Origin: Phycicoccus sp. Root101
GTDB taxonomy: Bacteria; Actinomycetota; Actinomycetes; Actinomycetales; Dermatophilaceae
Length of the DNA stretch: 64,000 nt
Direction: 5' to 3'
Assembly (NCBI RefSeq): GCF_001426245.1
Contig: NZ_LMCM01000006.1
Coordinates: 284,865 to 348,864 of the forward strand
Each line of letters opens with the position of its first letter. The first letter of the stretch is position 1. The position numbers and the translations under genes were made by a program. Shown in pieces: positions 1-8,014 of the stretch. The notes below the pieces were generated by a model. It searched no databases, was not told the DNA's origin, and saw nothing but the letters and a program-made list of their open reading frames with translations.

Positions 1-2557
1 CCACGGTGCCGCCAACGTCGGCCTGCTCACCGGCGACTCCTCGATCAACGGTGAGGCGCCCGTGGTGGTCATGACCACCGAGGTCCTGCGCAACATGATG
101 TATGCCGGGTCCACCACCCTGCGCGGCCTCGGCTTCGTGGTCATGGACGAGGTGCACTACCTCGCCGACCGCTTCCGCGGCGCCGTCTGGGAAGAGGTCA
201 TCATCCACCTCGCGGAGGACGTGCAGGTCGTCTCGCTGTCGGCGACCGTGAGCAACGCCGAGGAGTTCGGCGACTGGCTGGCCGAGGTCCGTGGCAACCA
301 CGAGGTGATCGTCTCCGAGCACCGTCCCGTGCCCCTGTGGCAGCACGTCATGGTCGGCCAGGGTGTCTACGACCTGTTCGTCGACGAGCTCTCGGCACCG
401 ACCACGGGCGCGGACGCGACGCGGGTGAACCCCGAGCTGCTGCAGGCGATCCGGACGACCGAGCAGCGGGGTCGCTGGGACGACGCCGGCCGCACTGCCG
501 GGCGGGGCGGGGGCGGTCGCCTCCCGCACCACGGCAGGGGGGCTCCCCGCGGTCCGGGTGGCGGTCACGGCGGACGGGGTATGGCGCGCGGCGGCTCCGG
601 TGGCGGCCCGGGCGGTGGCGGCCGTCCCGGCGGGGGAGCGACGCGCTCCGAGGTCGTGTCCCGGCTCGACCGTGACGGCCTGCTCCCGGCGATCACCTTC
701 ATCTTCAGCCGGGTCGGCTGCGAGGGCGCGGTCCAGCAGCTGCTGCGCGACGGCGTGCACCTCATCCCCGAGGCGGAGGGGGACCGCATCCGACGCACCG
801 TCGAAGAGCGCATCCAGGGCCTTGCGGAGGAGGACCTGGGGGTCCTCGGGTACTGGGACTTCGTGGAGGGCCTGTCGCGCGGATTCGCCGCGCACCACGC
901 CGGCATGCTGCCGACCTTCCGCGAGATCGTCGAGGAGCTGTTCACGGCCGGTCGGATCCGGGCGGTCTTCGCGACCGAGACCCTGGCGCTCGGCATCAAC
1001 ATGCCGGCCCGCACCGTGGTCCTCGAGAAGCTCGTGAAGTTCAACGGTGAGACGCACGCGGACATCACCCCGGCCGAGTACACGCAGCTCACCGGTCGCG
1101 CGGGCAGGCGTGGCATCGACATCGAAGGTCACGCCCTCGTGCTGTGGAACCGTGGCCTGGACCCGCTGTCCGTGGCGGGGCTCGCCTCGACACGGACGTA
1201 CCCCCTGCGCTCGAGCTTCCGCCCGACCTACAACATGGCGGTGAACCTCGTCGCCCAGGTGGGGCGCGAGACGGCGCGCGAGATCCTCGAGACGTCGTTC
1301 GCGCAGTTCCAGGCGGACCGCGCGGTCGTCGGGATCGCCCGGGCGGTGCGCCGCAACGAGGAGGGGCTCGAGGGCTACTCCGAGGGGATGGCGTGTCACC
1401 TCGGTGACTTCAACGAGTACGCCGGGATCCGCCAGGAGATCGCCCGGCTCGAGAAGGACGGTGCCAAGGCACGTTCGGCGGGCCGCAGGGCCGAGGCCGC
1501 GGTCTCGTTGGAGGCGTTGCGCATCGGCGACGTCATCAAGGTCCCCTCGGGCCGCAACGCCGGGTGGGCCGTGGTGGTGCAGCCCTCGAAGTCCTACCGC
1601 GGCGAGGCACCCGCCCCGACGGTGGTGACCGAGGACAAGCAGCTGCGCAAGCTCACCCTCGTCGACGTCCCCGAACCCGTGGAGGCGATCGCCCACGTCA
1701 AGGTGCCGCCACACTTCAACGCCAAGAGCCCCAAGGCCCGTCGCGACCTCGCGACGTCGCTGCGCATCGCCGTGCCGCACGAGCCGCCCCCGAGGCGCCG
1801 GGCGGAGTCGCAGCCGGGCGAGGACGAGAAGATCGCCGAGCTGCGCCGCCAGCTGCGCGCCCACCCCTGCCACCAGTGCCCCGACCGCGAGGACCACGCC
1901 CGCTGGGCCGAGCGGTGGTGGCGGCTGAAGCGCGAGACCGTCGGCCTGCAGCGCAAGGTCGAGGGCCGCACCAACTCGGTGGCCCGCACGTTCGACCGGA
2001 TCTGCGAGCTCCTGACCGAGATGGGGTACCTCGGCGAGGGCGGGACGACCGTGACCCCCCAGGGGGAGAACCTGCGCCGCCTCTACACCGAGAAGGACCT
2101 GCTGGCCGCCGAGTGCCTGCGCCTGGGCGTCTGGAAGCGGCTCGACCCGGCCGGCCTCGCCGCCATCGTGTCGGTCCTGGTCCACGAGCCCCGGCGCGAC
2201 GAGACGGACCCGTCCCCGCGGATGCCCGGCGACGACGTCGCCGAGGCGGTCACGGAGATGAACCGGCTCTGGTCGGTCCTCGAGGACCGCGAGCGCGACC
2301 TCGGCCTGCCGCTGACCGGGGAGCCCGACGCCGGCATGGCGTGGATGATGCACCGCTGGGCGTCCGGCCAGAAGCTCGACTACGTCCTGCGTGGCCAGGA
2401 CATGGCAGCCGGTGACTTCGTCCGGCGCTGCAAGCAGGTGGTCGACCTGCTCGGGCAGATCGCCGACGCCGCGCCGGAGCCGCAGCTGCGCACCACCGCC
2501 CGCAGGGCGATCGACGCGGTGATGCGCGGAGTGGTCGCGGCCGACCGCCTCGACTGA
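1..2557 (+). CDS. helY: HelY-type SKI2-family DEAD/DEAH helicase, 5' end outside window
   Basis: This is a superfamily 2 ATP-dependent RNA/DNA helicase of the Ski2/Mtr4-like group, expected in the cytoplasm. The reading frame is open from base 2, so the N-terminus and Walker A motif lie upstream. About 851 residues are visible. They include the DEVHYL box near visible residue 49, motif III SLSAT near 78, and motif VI QLTGRAGRRG near 360. A Cys pair (CHQC) sits near residue 622. A glycine/arginine-rich stretch (bases about 487-645) interrupts the helicase core between motif III and the second RecA lobe. In M. tuberculosis helY (Rv2092c) lies close to a 5'-3' exonuclease gene (Rv2090), as it does here. 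The family call is secure; the helY name rests on similarity and context. Confidence 0.9.
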   Translation, partial: HGAANVGLLTGDSSINGEAPVVVMTTEVLRNMMYAGSTTLRGLGFVVMDEVHYLADRFRGAVWEEVIIHLAEDVQVVSLSATVSNAEEFGDWLAEVRGNHEVIVSEHRPVPLWQHVMVGQGVYDLFVDELSAPTTGADATRVNPELLQAIRTTEQRGRWDDAGRTAGRGGGGRLPHHGRGAPRGPGGGHGGRGMARGGSGGGPGGGGRPGGGATRSEVVSRLDRDGLLPAITFIFSRVGCEGAVQQLLRDGVHLIPEAEGDRIRRTVEERIQGLAEEDLGVLGYWDFVEGLSRGFAAHHAGMLPTFREIVEELFTAGRIRAVFATETLALGINMPARTVVLEKLVKFNGETHADITPAEYTQLTGRAGRRGIDIEGHALVLWNRGLDPLSVAGLASTRTYPLRSSFRPTYNMAVNLVAQVGRETAREILETSFAQFQADRAVVGIARAVRRNEEGLEGYSEGMACHLGDFNEYAGIRQEIARLEKDGAKARSAGRRAEAAVSLEALRIGDVIKVPSGRNAGWAVVVQPSKSYRGEAPAPTVVTEDKQLRKLTLVDVPEPVEAIAHVKVPPHFNAKSPKARRDLATSLRIAVPHEPPPRRRAESQPGEDEKIAELRRQLRAHPCHQCPDREDHARWAERWWRLKRETVGLQRKVEGRTNSVARTFDRICELLTEMGYLGEGGTTVTPQGENLRRLYTEKDLLAAECLRLGVWKRLDPAGLAAIVSVLVHEPRRDETDPSPRMPGDDVAEAVTEMNRLWSVLEDRERDLGLPLTGEPDAGMAWMMHRWASGQKLDYVLRGQDMAAGDFVRRCKQVVDLLGQIADAAPEPQLRTTARRAIDAVMRGVVAADRLD

Positions 2558-2637
2558 CCAGCTGCCCGGACCGGGCGGCATACCGCTGCGTGGGATCCGG
2601 CAGGGCACTGTGGGCCCCGCCGGGTGAGGATGGCAGG

Positions 2638-4125
2638 GTGACCCACCCCGCCACCACCTCCCGCCCCGGCACGGGCGACGACCACCAGCCCGACCAGCAG
2701 GACCAGCCTGACCCCCGGCGGTGGAAGGCCCTGGCGGTCTGCCTCGTCGCGGGGTTCATGACCCTGCTCGACGTGAGCATCGTCAACGTCGCGCTGCCCA
2801 GCATCGAGCAGGGCCTGTCGGCGACGTCGAGCGACCTGCAGTGGGTGGTGTCGGGGTACGCCCTGACGTTCGGGCTGGTCCTGGTCCCCGCCGGGCGGCT
2901 GGGCGACGCGACCGGTCGACGTCGGATGTTCGTCGCGGGAGTGGTGGTGTTCGGCGTCGCCAGCCTTCTGTGCGGCCTCGCCACCAGCAGTGCGCTCCTC
3001 GTCGCCGCCCGCCTCCTCCAGGGCATCGGCGGCGGCCTGCTCAACCCGCAGGTCTCCGGGCTCATCCAGACGCTGTTCAGGGGTTCGGAGCGGGCCCGCG
3101 CCTTCGGGATGCTCGGGGCCACGATCGGCATCTCCACCGCCGTCGGACCGATCGCCGGTGGGGTCATCCTCAGCCTCCTCGGGGCCGACGCGGGGTGGCG
3201 GTGGATCTTCTTCGTCAACCTGCCCGTCGCGGTGGCCGCCGTCGTCCTGGCGCTGCGCTGGATCCCGGCCGCCGAGGCGCACGAGGGGGCCCGCCGGCGC
3301 CAGGACCTCGACCCCGTGGGCGTCGTGCTGCTCGGCGCCGGAGTCCTCGCCCTGCTCCTGCCTCTCGTCGAGAGCGGTCGCGGCTCGTCGTCGTCCTCGG
3401 TGCCCGGGTGGATCGCTGCCGTCGGCGCGGCGCTGCTGGCGCTGTTCGTCCTGTGGGAGCGCCGCTACACCTCGCGCGGCCACACACCCCTGGTCGACCT
3501 GCGCCTCTTCCGGCTCCCCGGGTACGCCTCCGGCGCGATCGTGGCCACCGTCTACTTCTCCGGCTTCACCGGCATCTTCTTCGTCCTGACCATCTACCTC
3601 CAGCAGGGCCTGGGCTACTCCGCGCTGCTCGCCGGTCTGGCCGTCACCCCGTTCGCCGCAGGGTCAGCCGTGATGTCCGCGGTGGGCGGACGCCTCGTGC
3701 CGCGGTTCGGTCGTTCGCTGGTCACCTGCGGCCTGGTCCTCGTCGTGGTCGGCCTGGTTGCGACCGATGTCGTCCTGTCGACGGTGGAGGGCTCGCGCAC
3801 CGGGTGGTATGCCGCACTGCCGCTGCTGCTCGCCGGTCTGGGCAGCGGGATGGTGATCTCCCCGAACATCACGCTCACGCTCGCCGACGTGCCCGTCGAG
3901 CGGGCCGGAACCGCCGGTGGGGTGCTGCAGACCGGTCAGCGGATCGGGACCGCCGCCGGGATCGCGCTGATCGGGACGGTCTTCTTCGCCGCGGCGAAGG
4001 ACGGTGGCGCCTCGGGCGCTGCCGTCTCCCTCCGGGTGGCCACGGGCCTCGTCGTGCTCTCCCTGGTCGCGAGCCTGGCCGACGTGTGGCTGCGGCGCCG
4101 AGCGAACGGCGAGGCGGCCGCGTAG
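2638..4125 (+). CDS. MFS transporter, DHA2 (EmrB/QacA-like) drug exporter family
   Basis: This is a 495-residue proton-antiport-type multidrug exporter in the plasma membrane. After a short charged N-terminus the first helix carries the family signature LDVSIVNVALPSI, followed by the loop motif GRLGDATGRRR. The hydrophobic pattern suits about 14 transmembrane segments and the length is usual for DHA2 proteins. GTG 2638 was chosen because GAGGA (2626-2630) lies 7 nt upstream; an in-frame GTG at 2590 has no such site. It follows the helicase by 80 bp and converges on the exonuclease gene. The substrate cannot be told from sequence. Confidence 0.9.
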   Translation: MTHPATTSRPGTGDDHQPDQQDQPDPRRWKALAVCLVAGFMTLLDVSIVNVALPSIEQGLSATSSDLQWVVSGYALTFGLVLVPAGRLGDATGRRRMFVAGVVVFGVASLLCGLATSSALLVAARLLQGIGGGLLNPQVSGLIQTLFRGSERARAFGMLGATIGISTAVGPIAGGVILSLLGADAGWRWIFFVNLPVAVAAVVLALRWIPAAEAHEGARRRQDLDPVGVVLLGAGVLALLLPLVESGRGSSSSSVPGWIAAVGAALLALFVLWERRYTSRGHTPLVDLRLFRLPGYASGAIVATVYFSGFTGIFFVLTIYLQQGLGYSALLAGLAVTPFAAGSAVMSAVGGRLVPRFGRSLVTCGLVLVVVGLVATDVVLSTVEGSRTGWYAALPLLLAGLGSGMVISPNITLTLADVPVERAGTAGGVLQTGQRIGTAAGIALIGTVFFAAAKDGGASGAAVSLRVATGLVVLSLVASLADVWLRRRANGEAAA

Positions 4126-4158
4126 CCGGACGCGCGCCATACCGGGCCGCACGCTGCG

Positions 4159-4178
4159 CCGGGGTGCCGGGACCCCGG
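4159..4178. terminator. Hairpin between convergent MFS and exonuclease genes
   Basis: CCGGGGT (4159-4165) and ACCCCGG (4172-4178) form a 7-bp stem with a 6-nt loop. It sits in the 58-bp gap between two convergent genes, so it can serve both. There is no T-tract, as is common in actinobacteria. Confidence 0.55.
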
Positions 4179-4183
4179 TCGGT

Positions 4184-5131
4184 TCACTCGATGCGCAGCG
4201 CGGCCAGGACGCGGTTGAACGAGCTGGTCACGCCGAACTCCGACGCCACGCGACTCATGAGCACCGGGTCCGCCACCTCGGTCGGCAGGGTCATGTCGAC
4301 CTCGTCGACCGGGGCGTCCGGGGCCACCTGGACGACCTTGGGGGCGACGTCGAGGTAGGCGGCGCCGGCCTCCAGCCGGGCTCGCTGGGCTCCCTTGATC
4401 TCGGGGTCGCCGCTGTCGACCGCCGCACGCAGGGCGACGAGCGTGCCGTACTTCTCGATCAGCTTGGCGGCGGTCTTCTCGCCGATCCCGGCGACCCCCG
4501 GCAGCCCGTCGCTGGCGTCGCCGCGCAGGACGGCCATGTCGGCGTACGCGGGTCCGTTGGCCACGGCGTACTTCGTCTGCAGGAACGCCTCGTCCACCAG
4601 GTCGGGGTCGCGGACACCGCCCCGCGCGGTGTAGATGACGCGGACGTTCGCAGCGTCGTCGACGAGCTGGAACAGGTCGCGGTCACCGGTGACGACGTCG
4701 ATGGCCATCGTCCCCTTGTGGCGCGCGGTGAGCGTCCCGATGACGTCGTCGGCCTCGAACCCGTCGGCCCCCAACCGCGGGAATCCCAGTGCCTCCAGAG
4801 CGTCACGGATCACGGGGACCTGCGGCGTCAGGAGCTCGGGGGACTCCTCCTCGGCGAGCGACCCGTCAACCAGGCGGTGCGCCTTGTAGGTGGGGATGGC
4901 GTCCACCCGGAACGCGGGACGCCAGTCGTTGTCCCAGCAGGCGACGAAGTGGGTCGGCTGGTGGGTGCCGATGAGCGAGGCGATCATGTCGAGGAACCCG
5001 CGGATCGCGTTGGTCGGCGGCTCGGAGTCGTCCTTGCGCTGGTCCGGCACCCCGAAGAACGCTCGGAAGTACAGGGAGGCGGAGTCGAGCAGCATGAGGC
5101 GTGCGGCCGGCGCGGAGGTCATGGGGCCCAT
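4184..5131 (-). CDS. 5'-3' exonuclease (FEN/Pol I N-terminal nuclease family)
   Basis: This 315-residue protein is a stand-alone version of the DNA polymerase I 5' nuclease domain, acting on 5' flaps or nicked DNA with divalent metals. Acidic active-site motifs are visible: LLDSASLYFRAF near residue 13, GFEADDVIGTL near 123 and VTGDRDLFQL near 145. A helix-hairpin-helix region LPGVAGIGEKTAAKLI follows near 209. No polymerase domain is attached. ATG 5131 is used; ATG 5122 is an alternative and neither has a strong ribosome binding site. Proximity to the HelY gene matches mycobacterial order (Rv2090-Rv2092c). It diverges from the Lrp-type regulator with a 40-bp gap. Confidence 0.88.
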   Translation of the reverse strand: MGPMTSAPAARLMLLDSASLYFRAFFGVPDQRKDDSEPPTNAIRGFLDMIASLIGTHQPTHFVACWDNDWRPAFRVDAIPTYKAHRLVDGSLAEEESPELLTPQVPVIRDALEALGFPRLGADGFEADDVIGTLTARHKGTMAIDVVTGDRDLFQLVDDAANVRVIYTARGGVRDPDLVDEAFLQTKYAVANGPAYADMAVLRGDASDGLPGVAGIGEKTAAKLIEKYGTLVALRAAVDSGDPEIKGAQRARLEAGAAYLDVAPKVVQVAPDAPVDEVDMTLPTEVADPVLMSRVASEFGVTSSFNRVLAALRIE

Positions 5132-5159
5132 GCTGCCACCACGGAGGGGTCCGCCTCAG

Positions 5160-5165
5160 TAGGCT
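5160..5165 (+). promoter_or_regulatory. Leaderless -10 of the Lrp-type gene
   Basis: TAGGCT lies 6 nt before GTG 5172, so transcription would begin at or next to the start codon. Confidence 0.55.
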
Positions 5166-5171
5166 GCTGCC

Positions 5172-5594
5172 GTGGAAGACCTCGATCGGCGCATCGTCGC
5201 CCTGCTGCGCTCCGACGGCCGGATGAGCTACACCGACCTCGGCAAGGCGATGGGCCTGTCGACCTCAGCCGTGCACCAGCGCGTCCGCCGCCTGGAGGAG
5301 CGCGGCGTGATCAAGGGGTACACCGCGATCGTCGACCACACCGCGCTCGACCTGCCGCTCACGGCGTTCATCTCGATCAGCCCGCTCGACCCGGCAGCGC
5401 CCGACGACATCCCCGACCGCCTGCGCGACATCGGCGAGCTCGAGGCCTGCCACTCGGTCGCGGGGGAGGAGAACTACATCCTCAAGGCGCGGGTGAAGAC
5501 CCCCGGCGACCTCGAGGTGCTGCTGGCCCGTGTCCGCGCCGCCGCCAACGTCGCCACCCGGACCACGGTCGTCCTCTCCACCCCCTGGGAGTAG
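5172..5594 (+). CDS. Lrp/AsnC family transcriptional regulator
   Basis: This is a 140-residue feast/famine regulator. An N-terminal winged helix-turn-helix (DLDRRIVALLRSDGRMSYTD, then GLSTSAVHQRVRRLEERGVI, about residues 3-50) is followed by a RAM ligand-binding domain from about residue 65. In that domain ACHSVAGEENYILKAR is the typical effector/oligomerisation strand. Such proteins usually bind amino acids and act as dimers to octamers. No ribosome binding site is seen at GTG 5172, but TAGGCT 6 nt upstream suggests leaderless expression. The divergent neighbour is the exonuclease gene, an unlikely target, so the regulon is unknown. Confidence 0.92.
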   Translation: MEDLDRRIVALLRSDGRMSYTDLGKAMGLSTSAVHQRVRRLEERGVIKGYTAIVDHTALDLPLTAFISISPLDPAAPDDIPDRLRDIGELEACHSVAGEENYILKARVKTPGDLEVLLARVRAAANVATRTTVVLSTPWE

Positions 5595-5615
5595 CACTCC
5601 CGATCGCGAGGCTGC

Positions 5616-6371
5616 TCAGCCGCGGTCGCAGGCCTCACTCCACCGCGCCTCGTGCGCGGCGATGAAGTCGGTGGTGGCACGCCAGTGCTCGCCGTGGCCC
5701 GCCTCGTACATCGAGGCCCAGGGCTCCTCACCCTCACCGTGGGCCCGCAGCAGCCAGTCGTGCATCGCCTCTGCCCGGTGCACCATCGTGGACGGCAGGG
5801 CTGCGCGGAGCACGCGGTCGGCGCCGTAACCGTCGAGGAACGCCGCCAGCCGGTCTGCGGCCACGTCGACATCGGCGTCCGGGAACAGGTGGGCGAACGA
5901 GATGGCGGCGTAGGCCACGTCCCACAGCCGGGTCGAGGGCCCGGCTCCGTCCCAGTCGATGAAGACCAGGCGGTCTCCGTCGATGACCAGGTTCCACGCG
6001 GCAAGGTCGTTGTGGCACAGCAGGTCCGGCGCGGCCGCCGGCAGCAGCACCGGCCAGTCGGTCGGGACGGCCAGCCCCTCGCTGGCGTCGTGGATGGAGC
6101 GCACGACACGACCTACCGCCCGGACCACGTCCTCGGGGAGCGGGCCGAGATCCATGGCGAGCTGCCCCGGGACGTACTCCAGCACGAGGCGTCCGGCGCC
6201 GTCCCTGCCCAGCGGCTCCGGCACGTCCACCCCGCCGGCCCGCAGCGCCCGGAGGAACTCGACGGTGCGCCCGCTGGTCGCCAGCCACGGCTTGCGCACC
6301 GTGCCTCCGACGCGGACGACCCGACCCGACGCGTTGCCCCCGGCCAGCAGCTCCTCGTCCTCCGTCGACAC
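5616..6371 (-). CDS. APH-type phosphotransferase family protein
   Basis: This 251-residue protein has the aminoglycoside phosphotransferase/choline kinase fold. The catalytic loop LLCHNDLAAWNLV (about residues 118-130) has the HxDxxxxN pattern, with Ala where other family members vary. The metal-binding motif IDWDGAG follows at about 138. Families of this kind phosphorylate small hydroxyl compounds; many housekeeping members have no role in resistance and no substrate can be assigned. The start is GTG 6371 with TAGGCT 7 nt upstream, a leaderless arrangement. It converges with the Lrp-type gene (gap 21 bp) and is 51 bp from the next upstream gene's stop. Confidence 0.85.
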   Translation of the reverse strand: MSTEDEELLAGGNASGRVVRVGGTVRKPWLATSGRTVEFLRALRAGGVDVPEPLGRDGAGRLVLEYVPGQLAMDLGPLPEDVVRAVGRVVRSIHDASEGLAVPTDWPVLLPAAAPDLLCHNDLAAWNLVIDGDRLVFIDWDGAGPSTRLWDVAYAAISFAHLFPDADVDVAADRLAAFLDGYGADRVLRAALPSTMVHRAEAMHDWLLRAHGEGEEPWASMYEAGHGEHWRATTDFIAAHEARWSEACDRG

Positions 6372-6378
6372 GCCACCC

Positions 6379-6384
6379 AGCCTA
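6379..6384 (-). promoter_or_regulatory. Leaderless -10 of the phosphotransferase gene
   Basis: On the minus strand TAGGCT is followed by 7 nt and then GTG 6371. It lies in the 51-bp gap after the oxidoreductase gene. Confidence 0.5.
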
Positions 6385-6422
6385 GGTCGGGCTCTGCGCG
6401 CAGAGGCGCAGCATCCTCGCCC

Positions 6423-7376
6423 TCAGCCGACGGCGCGGTCGGCGTCCTCGACGATCAGGCCCATGTTCATCATCGCGGCAGCCCGCACACCGGCACCGGC
6501 CGCGTGGATGACCTGGGCCATCGGGTCGGTGACGTTGCCGGCGACGTGGACGCCGGGCACGGAGGTCTGCCCGCCCATGGGGTCGCTCGGCACGTGCCGG
6601 CCGACCACGGTCTCGCCCATGAGGAAGTCGGCCGCCTCGACCCCGAGCGACTCCAGGACCGCGGAACGTGCCGTGAAGCGCGGCGCGAGGACCACGGCCT
6701 CGCACGGCAGGACCGTGACCGCACCCTGGCTGCCGGAGACCTCGACACCGGTGAGCCGCCCGTCGTCCGAGACGAGTCGGCGAGCGGCGCCCTCGACCAC
6801 CCGGACGCCCACCGCGGCCAGCCTGGCGGCGTCGACTCCGTCAGGAGCCGGCTGGCCGTCGAGCACCAGCGTGACGTCGTCCGACCACTGGCTGAAGTGC
6901 AGGGCCTGGTGGGCGGACATCGGGTTCGTGGCCAGGACGACCAGCGCCTTCCCCCGGACCTCCCAGCCGTGGCAGTAGGGGCAGTGGATCGCGGCGGTGC
7001 CCCAGTGCTCCCTCAGGCCCTCGATCGGGGGGAGCTCGTCGACCAGCCCGGTGGTGACGAGGAGACGTCGTGCGGCGAGCACGTCCCCACCGGCCAGGGT
7101 GACCTCGAACCCGCCCTCGACCGCCTTGGCGCCGACCGCACCCTCGAGCCGGAACCGGCCCCCGAACCCGACCAGCTCGTCCCGCGCGATCGCGAGGAGC
7201 TCACGCGGTGCCATACCGTCGCGGGAGAGGAACGAGTGCACCCCGTGGGCGGGCGCGTTGCGCGGCTCGCCCGTGTCGAGGACGAGGACGTCCCGGCAGG
7301 CCCGGGCCAGCGTGGTGGCGGCGGCGAGGCCGGCGGGGCCGCCGCCGACGATGATGACGTCGTGGTTCGTTTCCAT
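6423..7376 (-). CDS. NAD(P)/FAD-dependent oxidoreductase, thioredoxin-reductase-like
   Basis: This 317-residue flavoprotein has a dinucleotide-binding motif DVIIVGGGPAGLAAA at its N-terminus, a redox-active CPYC near residue 135 (in HCPYCHGWEVRG), and a C-terminal FAD motif containing AGNVTDP. The CPYC pair matches the thioredoxin-reductase-like group found beside cupin/Xre regulators rather than canonical TrxB, which has CATC. Start ATG 7376 was chosen because an upstream in-frame start would run into the divergent regulator; CACAGT lies 6 nt upstream as a possible -10. Divergence from the Xre-cupin gene (50 bp apart) suggests that protein controls it. The electron acceptor is unknown. Confidence 0.88.
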   Translation of the reverse strand: METNHDVIIVGGGPAGLAAATTLARACRDVLVLDTGEPRNAPAHGVHSFLSRDGMAPRELLAIARDELVGFGGRFRLEGAVGAKAVEGGFEVTLAGGDVLAARRLLVTTGLVDELPPIEGLREHWGTAAIHCPYCHGWEVRGKALVVLATNPMSAHQALHFSQWSDDVTLVLDGQPAPDGVDAARLAAVGVRVVEGAARRLVSDDGRLTGVEVSGSQGAVTVLPCEAVVLAPRFTARSAVLESLGVEAADFLMGETVVGRHVPSDPMGGQTSVPGVHVAGNVTDPMAQVIHAAGAGVRAAAMMNMGLIVEDADRAVG

Positions 7377-7414
7377 GTCGCCACTGTGCGGACGCACCAG
7401 ACGAAACGACAAGG

Positions 7415-7420
7415 TATGTT
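7415..7420 (+). promoter_or_regulatory. Leaderless -10 of the Xre-cupin gene
   Basis: TATGTT lies 6 nt before ATG 7427 in the 50-bp divergent promoter region shared with the oxidoreductase. Confidence 0.5.
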
Positions 7421-7426
7421 GCCGAC

Positions 7427-8014
7427 ATGGCAAACGACTCCCTCGCCGACCTCGGTCCCCGCCTCCGGCGGCTGCGGACCGCGCGCGACCTCACCCTGGC
7501 CCAGGTGGGCGAGGAGACCGGCCTGTCGGTCAGCACCCTGTCACGCCTCGAGTCCGGCGGGCGGCGCGCGACCCTCGAGCTGCTGCTGCCGTTGGCGCGG
7601 GTCTACGGCGTCACCCTCGACGAGCTCGTCGATGCGCCCGCCACGGGCGACCCGCGCATCCACGCCAAGCCCATCGAGGCCTTTGGCGGCACGATCGTCC
7701 CGCTGACGAACCGGCCCGGGGGAGTCCGCGCGTTCAAGCACGTGATCCGTCCTCGCTCCCGGTCCGTGCCGGAGCCCGGCACCCACGAGGGCTACGAGTG
7801 GCTCTACGTCCTCGACGGGCACCTGCGCCTGGTCCTCGGCGAGCACGACGTCGTCCTCGGTCCGGGCGAGGTCGCCGAGTTCGACACGCGGGTGCCGCAC
7901 TGGTTCGGCTGCGCCGACGACCAGCCCGTCGAGATGCTCAGCATCTTCGGCCCGCAGGGCGAGCGCATGCACGTCCGCGCCAAGCCCCGCACGAGATCGG
8001 CCGGGACGAGCTAG
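7427..8014 (+). CDS. Xre-family regulator with C-terminal cupin sensor domain
   Basis: This 195-residue protein has an N-terminal helix-turn-helix (LRTARDLTLAQVGEETGLSV, then STLSRLESG, about residues 16-45) and a C-terminal cupin barrel (about residues 105-180). The cupin shows GYEWLYVLDGHLRLVLGE and VPHWFGCADD. Proteins of this build usually repress a neighbouring operon and bind a small ligand or metal in the cupin. The likely target is the divergent oxidoreductase. Its stop codon overlaps the convergent downstream gene by 4 bp (CTAG, 8011-8014), where each strand reads TAG. Confidence 0.9.
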   Translation: MANDSLADLGPRLRRLRTARDLTLAQVGEETGLSVSTLSRLESGGRRATLELLLPLARVYGVTLDELVDAPATGDPRIHAKPIEAFGGTIVPLTNRPGGVRAFKHVIRPRSRSVPEPGTHEGYEWLYVLDGHLRLVLGEHDVVLGPGEVAEFDTRVPHWFGCADDQPVEMLSIFGPQGERMHVRAKPRTRSAGTS

